A stretch of DNA of 35,203 nucleotides from JBMNOI01 sp050942995. Its GTDB lineage: Bacteria > Chloroflexota > Anaerolineae > UBA1429. How positions within the stretch are numbered: the stretch's first letter is position 1; the number at the start of each line of letters is the position of its first letter. Location of the stretch: positions 1 through 35,203 of the forward strand of contig JBMNOI010000025.1 of the NCBI GenBank assembly GCA_050942995.1, read 5' to 3'. Shown piece after piece: positions 1-6,384 of this stretch. Below the pieces are notes generated by a model. That model saw only the letters and a list, made by a program, of their open reading frames with translations. It searched no databases and was not told where the DNA came from. The position numbers were made by a program, and so were the translations under genes.

Positions 1-1206
1 ACGCATGTCCACCATAAAGCGGGCGTTCTCCATGTTCAGATCGGCCAGTTGCTCCTCGATATCCCGGCTCAGTCGTCCGGCGGCCTCGCGGCGGGCGGCG
101 CTCAGCGCCTGTCCGCGGGCGGCGATGCCGCGCAGCAAGGCGGCCTCTTCGGCCATCAGTTCCTCCAGGCGCTCCTCACTGTGGCTGATATTGTCCAGCT
201 CTTCCTGCGCGCGACGGGCGAATTCGAGCACATCCTCGATCGAATCGCCATACTTGCGCTCCAGTTCGTGGATCAGCTCGATGCGCTCTTCGACCTCTTC
301 CAGGCCGCGGGGATCGTATTCGATCTCGTCGCGATAGTTGCGCATGGTGCGGGCCAGGTCTTCGAGTTGATCCAGCAGGCCCTCTAGTTGCCGGCTCTCC
401 TCGGCCAGCGCATCGTCCAGTCGGGCCAGATCGGTGAGGCTTTCGCTGGCGTCGGACAAGAGATCGGCCGCCGAGCGCTGCTCCTCCTCTCCCTGTGAGA
501 GCAGGGCGTATATCCGGGCAGAGAGCTGCATACGCTTTTCGGCGTTGGCCAGCAGAGTGCGCTGGCGGCGCAGCTCATCTTCCTCACCGGGCTGCAGAGC
601 GGCAGCCTCGATCTCCTGAATCTGATAGGTGAGCAGGTCGACGCGGCGGGCCAGCTCACGTTCATCGCGCCGCAGGTTGGCCAGCTCGCGACGTACCCGG
701 CGTAGACGCTCGACCTGTGCGGCGAATTCCTGGCGCGGTGACACGAGACCGGCGTAGCGATCGAGGAAATCCACATGGCGACGTACCTGCATGAGGGACA
801 GATGCTCGCCCTGGCCGTGGATGTCGATGAGGTGGTGGCCGATCTCTTGAAAGGCCGTCAGAGTGACGGCGTGGCCGTTCACCCGGCAGATGCTGCGCCG
901 GTTGCGGCTGATCTCGCGGCGCAGTATCAGCTCGTTGCCGTCGGCGAGGCCCTGTTCCTCCAGAATCGGGTTCAGCGATGCGGCCAGGTCGGGAGAGAGG
1001 GTGAACACCGCCTCGATGGTGGCGCTGTCCGAGCCGGTGCGTATCAGATCGGTCGAGGCTCGTTCGCCCAGGAGCAGGCTCACCGCGTCGATGATGATCG
1101 ACTTGCCGGTGCCGGTCTCACCGGTCAGCACACTGAACCCCGGCCCGAACTGGAGCCGCAGTTGCTCGATAATGGCGAAATTGCGAATGGAAAGCTCAGC
1201 CAGCAA
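1..1206 (-). CDS. recN: DNA repair protein RecN, N-terminal 402 residues (runs off left edge)
   Basis: RecN is an SMC-like ATPase that acts at DNA double-strand breaks during recombinational repair. Translating the minus strand from a TTG at 1206 gives LAELSIRNFAIIEQL, the usual RecN opening, then a Walker A motif GETGTGKS at residues 29-36. The line DIHGQGEHLSLM near residue 130 is the typical RecN segment after the ATP-binding lobe, and a long charged coiled-coil region follows (roughly residues 150-390, rich in Arg, Glu and Leu). The family is usually about 560 residues, so the C-terminal lobe with Walker B lies outside the window. The TTG start is chosen because GGGGGAGG sits five bases upstream. 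It is the last visible gene of the hisS-nadK unit, 66 bp after the zinc-finger membrane protein. Confidence 0.93.
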   Translation of the reverse strand, partial: MLAELSIRNFAIIEQLRLQFGPGFSVLTGETGTGKSIIIDAVSLLLGERASTDLIRTGSDSATIEAVFTLSPDLAASLNPILEEQGLADGNELILRREISRNRRSICRVNGHAVTLTAFQEIGHHLIDIHGQGEHLSLMQVRRHVDFLDRYAGLVSPRQEFAAQVERLRRVRRELANLRRDERELARRVDLLTYQIQEIEAAALQPGEEDELRRQRTLLANAEKRMQLSARIYALLSQGEEEQRSAADLLSDASESLTDLARLDDALAEESRQLEGLLDQLEDLARTMRNYRDEIEYDPRGLEEVEERIELIHELERKYGDSIEDVLEFARRAQEELDNISHSEERLEELMAEEAALLRGIAARGQALSAARREAAGRLSRDIEEQLADLNMENARFMVDMR

Positions 1207-1272
1207 GGTGACCTCCCCCGATACGACACGTCGACTGTGGGCTATTTCAGAGCCCGTTTCCGGGTATTTGCC

Positions 1273-1827
1273 TCAACGCAGCCTTCCGATGGCCGCCACG
1301 ACGGCCAATCCCGCATAGAGCAGTATTCGCCAATTCAGCAGGGTGCTCAGATAGACGAGTGGGTTGGTGGGCATGGCCGCCAGAGAGCCTGCGGCGAGCG
1401 CCCGCCACAGATGGGGGCCGATGACGGTCCCTATCACAATACTCACGCCGACGATGATTTGCACGGGCAGACCGCGCTTGCCGCCGATACTGCGCATGAC
1501 GGCCTCGGCCACGATGCCACCGGCGGCGAATGCGATGAAAAAGATGAAAAAGCCGCCGAGCTGGACGAATAATGCGCCCACCACCAGCGAAATGAGCAGC
1601 GCCACCACCGTGGCAATGAGATAGTGCTGTGGCTGTAGCAGGTAGGTGGGGACGCGCTGCACCCGGGCGCAGCGCCGGCAGCGCAGCCCCACGGGCGTGC
1701 GAATGGCGCAGCGAGGACATATGGGATCCAGGCAGCGGTTGCAGCGAATCAGCGTTTCGGTATTCGGATGGTTGACACAGTACATCCGCTCGTTGGGATC
1801 TATGTATTCTGGCCTCGGCCGGGCCAT
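1273..1827 (-). CDS. B-box-like zinc-finger membrane protein of unknown function
   Basis: This 184-residue protein has a cysteine-rich N-terminus followed by a hydrophobic region. Candidate zinc ligands are C17, H20, C29, C32, C37, C40, C50 and C53, spaced as four CxxC/H pairs, enough for two zinc ions. The CVNHP start resembles B-box zinc fingers. Residues about 70-88, 91-112, 121-140 and 160-180 look like four membrane helices. The start is well supported by AGGAGG five bases upstream. The gene overlaps the end of nadK by 28 bp, so the two are probably translationally coupled. Proteins with this plan occur in several bacterial groups as 'B-box zinc finger protein' without a known job. I do not assign a function. 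The zinc finger probably faces the cytoplasm and could bind protein or nucleic acid, but this is inference. Confidence 0.85.
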   Translation of the reverse strand: MARPRPEYIDPNERMYCVNHPNTETLIRCNRCLDPICPRCAIRTPVGLRCRRCARVQRVPTYLLQPQHYLIATVVALLISLVVGALFVQLGGFFIFFIAFAAGGIVAEAVMRSIGGKRGLPVQIIVGVSIVIGTVIGPHLWRALAAGSLAAMPTNPLVYLSTLLNWRILLYAGLAVVAAIGRLR

Positions 1828-2645
1828 CTCAGCCTCCTGAGGGCAGTTTCGTAGAAATAGCCATCGCTGCCAAGGCGCACAAAACGGCCGGTATGCTTGC
1901 CACTGGTGATCTCGACCATATCTCCCGGTTCGAGCATCGCATCGATCTGGCCGTCTACTGTAAGCATGGCGCCCTGTCCTTTGATCAGGCAGAGGCGCAA
2001 CCGGCGATGGTCGGGAATGACAAAGGCACGCCCGATGCTGAGGTGGGCGGCGATGGGCGTCAGCGTCAGACAGTGCAGATCGGGTGATACGATGGGACCT
2101 CCGGCGGCCAGAGAATAGGCCGTGCTGCCGGTGGGCGTCGAGACGATGGCACCGTCGGCCCGCAGGGTCATGACGTGGTGCTCGTCGACCTCGATCGAGA
2201 GGTGGATCATGCGCGCCACCGATCCCCGGGCCACTACGGCATCGTTCACCCCCTCGGTTTCCAGAAGGATATCATCCCCACGGCGTAACCGGGCGTTCAG
2301 CATCATGCGCTCTTCGATGATATACTCACCCTGCAGCAGGGCGGGCAACACATCCAGCACCCGCGAAGGCTCGACCTCGGCCAGGAACCCCAGACGTCCC
2401 AGGTTCACCCCCAGAATCGGCACGCCGGCCATTGCCGTGGCGCGCACGGCACGGACGATGGTGCCGTCGCCTCCCAGAGTGATGAGTATATCGAGGTCCG
2501 GCGCTGCGATGCGCAATGATTCCTCGTCCTCCGCATCGCCCCGCCACATGGCGATCGACTGCTCGTTCAACAGTCGGCCGATGCAGTCGGCCAGCTCGAC
2601 CTCGTTGGCTTGTTCGGGATGATAGATCACGCCGATGGTCTTCAT
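1800..2645 (-). CDS. nadK: NAD kinase (ATP-dependent)
   Basis: NAD kinase phosphorylates NAD to NADP and is the only known route to NADP in most bacteria. The 281-residue product is a normal length. It carries the GGDGT motif within TLGGDGTIVRAVR, the NLGRLGFLAEV segment, the NDAVVARG motif and the DGAIVSTPTGSTAYSL loop, all hallmarks of the family and part of the NAD and ATP sites. The start ATG overlaps the hisS stop codon in an ATGA arrangement, so nadK is expected to be translated by coupling to hisS. The C-terminus overlaps the next gene by 28 bp. The order hisS-nadK-membrane protein-recN makes sense as a housekeeping unit; nadK next to recN is common in many bacteria. Confidence 0.96.
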   Translation of the reverse strand: MKTIGVIYHPEQANEVELADCIGRLLNEQSIAMWRGDAEDEESLRIAAPDLDILITLGGDGTIVRAVRATAMAGVPILGVNLGRLGFLAEVEPSRVLDVLPALLQGEYIIEERMMLNARLRRGDDILLETEGVNDAVVARGSVARMIHLSIEVDEHHVMTLRADGAIVSTPTGSTAYSLAAGGPIVSPDLHCLTLTPIAAHLSIGRAFVIPDHRRLRLCLIKGQGAMLTVDGQIDAMLEPGDMVEITSGKHTGRFVRLGSDGYFYETALRRLRWPGRGQNT

Positions 2646-3943
2646 GAGTTCGTGGACGCCGTTCGTTGTTGTAACAGATTTACCACCTGATCCAGGGGAA
2701 CGAGTTCGCGTTCCCCGCCCTCGCGCATATCCTGCACGACCACCTGTTTCTTCTCGAGCTCTTCTTCACCGATGACGATGGCATAGCTCGCTCCGGCGCG
2801 GTTGGCGCCGCGCAGCTGGGCGCGCAGGCTACGGTCGCCAAATCCGATGGCGGCGCGAATGCCACGCTCGCGAAGGGCCGTCAGCAGTCGCAGCGCCTCG
2901 ACCTTGGCCGGAGCGCCCAGGTATGCCAGCATCACCTGCGGCCGGGGTAGACCGGGCACCTGAATGCCCTGGGCCTTCATCAACAGCACGATGCGTTCCA
3001 TGCCGGAGCCAAAGCCGATGCCCGGCGTGTATTCACCGCCCAGTTGCTCGGCCAGGCCATCATAGCGGCCGCCGCCGCAAACGGCGTTTTGCGCGCCGAT
3101 GCCCTCAGCCCACACCTCGAACACCGTCTTGGTGTAATAGTCCAGCCCGCGCACCAGCCTGTGGTTGACGACGTAGGGCCGGCCGAGGTTATCCAGATAA
3201 TGCCGCAGCGTGGCAAAGTGCTCTCTGCATTCGTCGCAGAGGTAATCCTGAATGTGCGGTGCCGCCTCGATGATGGGCTGGCAGCTATCCACCTTACAGT
3301 CCAGCAGGCGCAGCGGGTTGCGCTCCAGGCGTCGACGACAGTCGGCACATACCTCGCTCTCGTGCCGGCGGTAATAATCTACCAGCACCTGAATATATCC
3401 CGGCCGGCATTTCGGGCAGCCGGTACTGTTGATCTGAAAGGCCAGCCCCTGAAATCCGAGGCCGGAAAAGAGCTGCCAGGCGACGGACATGACCTCCAGA
3501 TCGACGGCCGGGTCGATCTCGCCGATGCACTCGATATCGAACTGGGTGTGCTGTCGATAGCGCCCCGCCTGCACCCGTTCGTAGCGAAAGATGGGGCCTG
3601 TGGTGAACAGCTTGACCGGCTGCGGCTGCGTCTTCATGCCGTGCTGGATGTAGGCGCGCATGATGCCGGCGGTGAATTCGGGGCGCAGGGTAATATCGCG
3701 CCCGCCCTTGTCCTGGAACGAGTACATCTCTTTATCGACAATATCGGTTCCCTCGCCCACGCCCCGCACATACAGCGACGTCTCTTCGAACACAGGGATA
3801 TCCAGACGCTGATAACCAAACAGCGCCGTCACCCGCTCGATCTGCTCATAGAGGTAACGCCAGTAGGGCTGGTCTTCAGGGAGAATATCAATGGTTCCTC
3901 GGGGAGCTACGTACACCTCGGCCTCCTGGATCATGGTTACCAT
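2642..3943 (-). CDS. hisS: Histidine-tRNA ligase
   Basis: HisS charges tRNA-His with histidine in the cytoplasm. The product carries class II synthetase motifs: motif 1 around GTIDILPEDQPYW, motif 2 in FRYERVQAGRYRQHTQF, the histidine-specific RGLDYYTKTVFEV segment, and motif 3 in GFGSGMERIVLL. A long insert rich in cysteine (CPKCRPGY, CADCRRRLERNPLRLLDCK, CDEC) is typical of one HisS subgroup, and the last ~95 residues form the anticodon-binding domain. The reading frame stays open far upstream to 4315, but that extension lies outside the promoter and overlaps the neighbouring gene, so it is rejected. Two ATGs are possible, 3943 (433 residues) and 3934 (430 residues). Neither has a clear ribosome binding site. 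The stop overlaps nadK. Confidence 0.96.
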   Translation of the reverse strand: MVTMIQEAEVYVAPRGTIDILPEDQPYWRYLYEQIERVTALFGYQRLDIPVFEETSLYVRGVGEGTDIVDKEMYSFQDKGGRDITLRPEFTAGIMRAYIQHGMKTQPQPVKLFTTGPIFRYERVQAGRYRQHTQFDIECIGEIDPAVDLEVMSVAWQLFSGLGFQGLAFQINSTGCPKCRPGYIQVLVDYYRRHESEVCADCRRRLERNPLRLLDCKVDSCQPIIEAAPHIQDYLCDECREHFATLRHYLDNLGRPYVVNHRLVRGLDYYTKTVFEVWAEGIGAQNAVCGGGRYDGLAEQLGGEYTPGIGFGSGMERIVLLMKAQGIQVPGLPRPQVMLAYLGAPAKVEALRLLTALRERGIRAAIGFGDRSLRAQLRGANRAGASYAIVIGEEELEKKQVVVQDMREGGERELVPLDQVVNLLQQRTASTNS

Positions 3944-4007
3944 CGCGCCGGACGGCGAGATTTCTTTACAGGGTGGTACGGCCGCGTCAGCGGCGCATCC
4001 TCGTTGT

Positions 4008-4036
4008 ATTATAGTCCAAAGGGAAAGGGTAGTCCA
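4008..4036 (-). promoter_or_regulatory. Promoter for the hisS-nadK-recN unit
   Basis: On the minus strand, TGGACT (4036-4031) is followed after 17 bases by a perfect TATAAT (4013-4008). Transcription would begin near 4001, leaving a leader of about 60 nt before the hisS ATGs. The hexamers are seen directly; activity is inferred from the spacing and match. Confidence 0.75.
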
Positions 4037-4078
4037 TAAATCGGGATGGAGAGGCGCATTATGTCCAGGCCGCAAAGT

Positions 4079-4103
4079 CCCCACCTTCCGAATGTGGGGT
4101 TTT
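4079..4103. terminator. Hairpin between the Cas4-like gene and hisS
   Basis: CCCCAC and GTGGGG form a six-base-pair stem around a nine-base loop, beginning two bases after the stop codon of the Cas4-like C-terminal half. Read on the plus strand it is followed by TTTT; read on the minus strand, the direction of the genes, the T-run is missing. It probably helps end the upstream cassette, but it is not a textbook terminator in that direction. Confidence 0.45.
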
Positions 4104-4635
4104 AATCGACCAGGCTCTGGCCGCAGTCCTCTCGATGGCCGCAGAAGCGGCAGCGTGTGGCTTCGCGATGGCTGCGGGACACGTCGCGCCGGGCCATATC
4201 GCGGCGCATATCGTCCATGGTGGCCAGCAGCGTGCGACGCAGGCGGCCGGTATAGGGGATGCGGAAGGTGTGTTCGCGGTAGTGCAACAGGCCATAGGAC
4301 GGTGGGTGGCCCCATGTCTCTTCGACCAGCAGGCAGTAGGCGGCGAGCTGCAGGATATCGGCATCATAGGGCTCGTCGGCACGGCGGCCGGGCTTGACCT
4401 CTACCGGGATGACCTGTCGACCCAGGCGCAACAAATAGTCGGGCTTGCCGGCCAGGGCATAGCGTGGCGCGTAGAGAGGTTCGCTCTCTTCCCAGCGGTC
4501 GGTATCGGCATAGATCACCCTGCCGCGAGGCAGCCCGGCGCGGCCGCGGTCGGCGGTGCCACTGCGCCAGAGGAAATAGGCCGCCAACACGGCCAGCATC
4601 GCAACCGCCAGAAGGATCAACTGAAGTGTGCTCAA
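4102..4635 (-). CDS. Membrane-anchored Cas4/RecB-type nuclease, C-terminal half
   Basis: The product has one N-terminal membrane helix, then a PD-(D/E)XK nuclease core. Numbering from the TTG at 4650, the motifs are D71 in GKPDYLL, E84 and K86 in PVEVK, Q101 and Y105 in QLAAY, and a C-terminal cysteine cluster C167, C170 and C176 (CRFC, then C). This is the order seen in Cas4 and Dna2-like nucleases, which hold an iron-sulfur cluster with four cysteines. The first cluster cysteine and the motif I histidine, which should lie before this core, are absent here but present in the protein encoded at 5409-5660. The chosen TTG start overlaps the previous stop as TTGA and has GGGAG eight bases upstream; the TTG at 4650 is an alternative giving 182 residues. 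The role in the cell is unknown. Confidence 0.82.
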   Translation of the reverse strand: MSTLQLILLAVAMLAVLAAYFLWRSGTADRGRAGLPRGRVIYADTDRWEESEPLYAPRYALAGKPDYLLRLGRQVIPVEVKPGRRADEPYDADILQLAAYCLLVEETWGHPPSYGLLHYREHTFRIPYTGRLRRTLLATMDDMRRDMARRDVSRSHREATRCRFCGHREDCGQSLVD

Positions 4636-5303
4636 TACCAGCGCTCCCAATACGGGTCGGATATGGTGATGGGGACGCCTTGCGGGTTCCAGGCGCTGAA
4701 CCAGCGGGCATCTTCGGGTGAGATGCGCACGCAGCCATGAGATGACGGCCTCACGCCCAATAGCTCGCGATCCTGATATACTTTGGTATTCCCCTCTAGC
4801 GTATAGGGCAGGCTGTGGATGAGGATGGCCCCATCGCTCATGAACAGGTACCAGGCCTCATCGGCATAAACATCGAAAGCGAAAAAGGTGCCCACAAAGT
4901 GCCCTACACGGCCCTCCCAGGCCACAGTATAGGTGTCGTCATCGGGCAGGCCGGTGCTGCAGGGGATGCTTCGCCTCAGGCGGCCATGTTCAAAGATCAA
5001 CATGCGCTGGGTAGCCTGATCGATATAGATATAGCGTGGCAGATCGGCCCGCACGTCGAACGGAAAGGGTGTCGGGGCGGCCAGTGGCGGCAAGGGGGTG
5101 ATCGTCGGTGTCGCCGTGGGGGACGGCGTGGCCGTCGGCGTCGATGTGGGCACCACAGTGGGTGCCGCCGTTGGGTCGGGTATGGACGCCAAAGCCAGAG
5201 CGTCGAGCTGTTGTTGGACGGTGGCCGGGGGCATGGCTAACAGAACCGCCAGGGTGATGCCTGTGAGGACAAACACCAGGGCCCATTCTCTACGATTCAT
5301 CAT
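4632..5303 (-). CDS. L,D-transpeptidase (YkuD family), membrane-anchored
   Basis: L,D-transpeptidases form 3-3 cross-links in peptidoglycan or attach proteins to it, outside the cytoplasmic membrane. The 223-residue product starts with a membrane anchor (about residues 6-24), then a Thr/Pro-rich linker (about 45-78), then a YkuD domain. The catalytic motif is HSLPY followed by SHGCVRIS, with nucleophile C191 and H189. The domain is complete. The gene sits between the two Cas4-like halves, 105 bp after the first and overlapping the second by four bases. The start is one of two adjacent ATGs with only a weak ribosome binding site. Whether it works with its neighbours or is simply lodged there cannot be told from the sequence. 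Confidence 0.93.
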   Translation of the reverse strand: MMNRREWALVFVLTGITLAVLLAMPPATVQQQLDALALASIPDPTAAPTVVPTSTPTATPSPTATPTITPLPPLAAPTPFPFDVRADLPRYIYIDQATQRMLIFEHGRLRRSIPCSTGLPDDDTYTVAWEGRVGHFVGTFFAFDVYADEAWYLFMSDGAILIHSLPYTLEGNTKVYQDRELLGVRPSSHGCVRISPEDARWFSAWNPQGVPITISDPYWERWY

Positions 5304-5363
5304 CTCGATTCACTTTATCGCTCGCTGTGTGTGATGAAGGCAGCTATGTGCGCGTATCGAGCA

Positions 5364-5398
5364 TGTTCGATGCACCGGTGACGCCGATGTATCGAACA
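5364..5398. repeat. Inverted repeat between the Cas4-like N-half and the L,D-transpeptidase
   Basis: TGTTCGAT (5364-5371) and ATCGAACA (5391-5398) are a perfect eight-base inverted repeat. The inner bases can pair further with one mismatch, around a loop of five. It lies in the 105-bp gap before the transpeptidase gene and has no T-run. It could be an operator for a dimeric regulator or an RNA hairpin that sets the level of the downstream genes. Confidence 0.5.
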
Positions 5399-5408
5399 CG
5401 TCGGGAAC

Positions 5409-5660
5409 TCAGGTGTGCCGCAGAGAAAGCAGCAGGACGATCACCAGAAGCAACGCGGCGAGGCCGAGCCATCGCGCCAGGGCGATTTTGCGACCGCCCG
5501 AGGCCACCATTTGGCCGTGCCGGTCGTGTCGATCCTGACCGCGCTCCAGGGCGGCCAGATTGGTGGGCCGGTGGCCCATCACCCGGCGCAGCCACCAGGA
5601 GCGGGCACAATAGACGTAGCGGCCTACTTCGCCGGCGCTAAGAGTCGGCAGGTTACTCAT
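5409..5660 (-). CDS. Small membrane protein resembling the N-terminal half of a Cas4-type nuclease
   Basis: The 83-residue product has a soluble N-terminus and one C-terminal membrane helix (about residues 62-80). Residues 8-45 read like the start of a Cas4 or RecB-family domain: SAGEVGRYVYCARSWWLRR, with C18 in the place of the first iron-sulfur ligand and W22-W23-L24 after it, then LERGQDRH, matching the motif I pattern of Gly, spacer, His (H45). No D, ExK or Q/Y motifs follow, because the protein ends after its membrane helix. The missing parts are encoded 770 bp downstream. The start ATG overlaps the end of the translin gene by eight bases. Taken alone the protein would be called hypothetical. 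The Cas4-like reading is inferred from the motif pattern. Confidence 0.75.
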   Translation of the reverse strand: MSNLPTLSAGEVGRYVYCARSWWLRRVMGHRPTNLAALERGQDRHDRHGQMVASGGRKIALARWLGLAALLLVIVLLLSLRHT

Positions 5661-6300
5661 CGTCGATCTGAGCGGTGAAGCGTTGCTCGAACGCCTGCAA
5701 TGCGGCCTGAAGTTGCTCCTGGCGCATGATGGTGGTCAGGTCGCTGCGCAGCCGTTCGGTGACGCCGCGCACCATGTCGGTGGTGCGGCGTAGCCCGCCG
5801 GTAAGGGCATCGGGAAAGTCCACCGTCACCAGTTCGCTGTAGATATCATCCATCAGGCCCAGCAGTCGCTCGGCTTCATCAGTGCTGCCCCGGCGGAGGC
5901 TGTCCAGCGCGTAGCGGCGTAGCTCACCCGCCGCCTCGGCCAGTCCGTTGAGATAGGCCGGATATTCGATTCCCAGATCGTCGGGATCGGGCAGCGGCTC
6001 TCCCGATACCAGGGCCAGGGTGATGGCCGCTTCGGCCAGCTCTTTGAGCGCATCCTGCAGATAGCCCGCATAGTAGATGTCGGCAAAGGGCCGCGCATCG
6101 TTCTGCATCACCTCTGCTGCCTCTTTGGCCTCACTCCAAAGCCGGCGGGCCAGGTCGAATTCGTGGCGGTGGGTGGCGCGGATGCTGTTGGCGCAAAAGC
6201 GGATGAGCATACGCGAGCGGTTTAACGTCAGATCGCGCACCTCGTTTCGGCGCGTCAGATCGGCGCGAATACGCTCCATGATCGGTTCAAGCTGATCCAC
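5653..6300 (-). CDS. Translin/TRAX-family protein
   Basis: Translin and TRAX proteins form all-helical ring-shaped oligomers that bind single-stranded nucleic acid; TRAX subunits are RNases. The product (215 residues from a GTG at 6300) follows the family pattern: NEVRDLTLNRSRMLIR, then IRATHRHEFDLARRL, then YLQDALKELAEA with the acidic pair that matches the TRAX active-site region, then YLNGLAEAAGELRRYALD, and DDIYSELVTVDFPDAL followed by GLRRTTDMVRGVTER. The whole family core is present. The GTG is preferred because AAAGGGG sits five bases upstream; an ATG at 6351 would add 17 residues of low quality. The gene follows the TPR protein by 84 bp and overlaps the Cas4-like N-half, so it is probably co-transcribed with both. 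Its target is unknown. Confidence 0.88.
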   Translation of the reverse strand: MDQLEPIMERIRADLTRRNEVRDLTLNRSRMLIRFCANSIRATHRHEFDLARRLWSEAKEAAEVMQNDARPFADIYYAGYLQDALKELAEAAITLALVSGEPLPDPDDLGIEYPAYLNGLAEAAGELRRYALDSLRRGSTDEAERLLGLMDDIYSELVTVDFPDALTGGLRRTTDMVRGVTERLRSDLTTIMRQEQLQAALQAFEQRFTAQIDDE

Positions 6301-6384
6301 AGAATCCCCTTTCGTCTTGGCGGATGTTCCCCCGTTTCGGGCTCCCGGCACGGTTCGGGGACGGCGACCCGTCTCCGGATAGAT

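Noticed and set aside
775..1572. Long plus-strand open frame of 265 codons
   Set aside because: It is antisense to recN and the zinc-finger membrane protein, both of which have clear motifs and ribosome binding sites.
3968..3995. T-box-like core AGGGTGGTAC followed by GGCCGCG on the plus strand just upstream of hisS
   Set aside because: It is on the strand opposite to hisS, has an insertion relative to the T-box core, no stem I or specifier region upstream (that is hisS coding sequence), and no plus-strand gene downstream. Most likely chance.
3044..4039. Long plus-strand open frame of 331 codons
   Set aside because: Antisense to hisS, with no recognisable domain; long open frames on the opposite strand are common in GC-rich DNA.
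4102..5660. CRISPR-Cas locus suggested by the Cas4-like proteins
   Set aside because: No repeat-spacer array and no cas1, cas2 or effector genes are seen anywhere in the window; the proteins also have membrane helices, unlike CRISPR Cas4.
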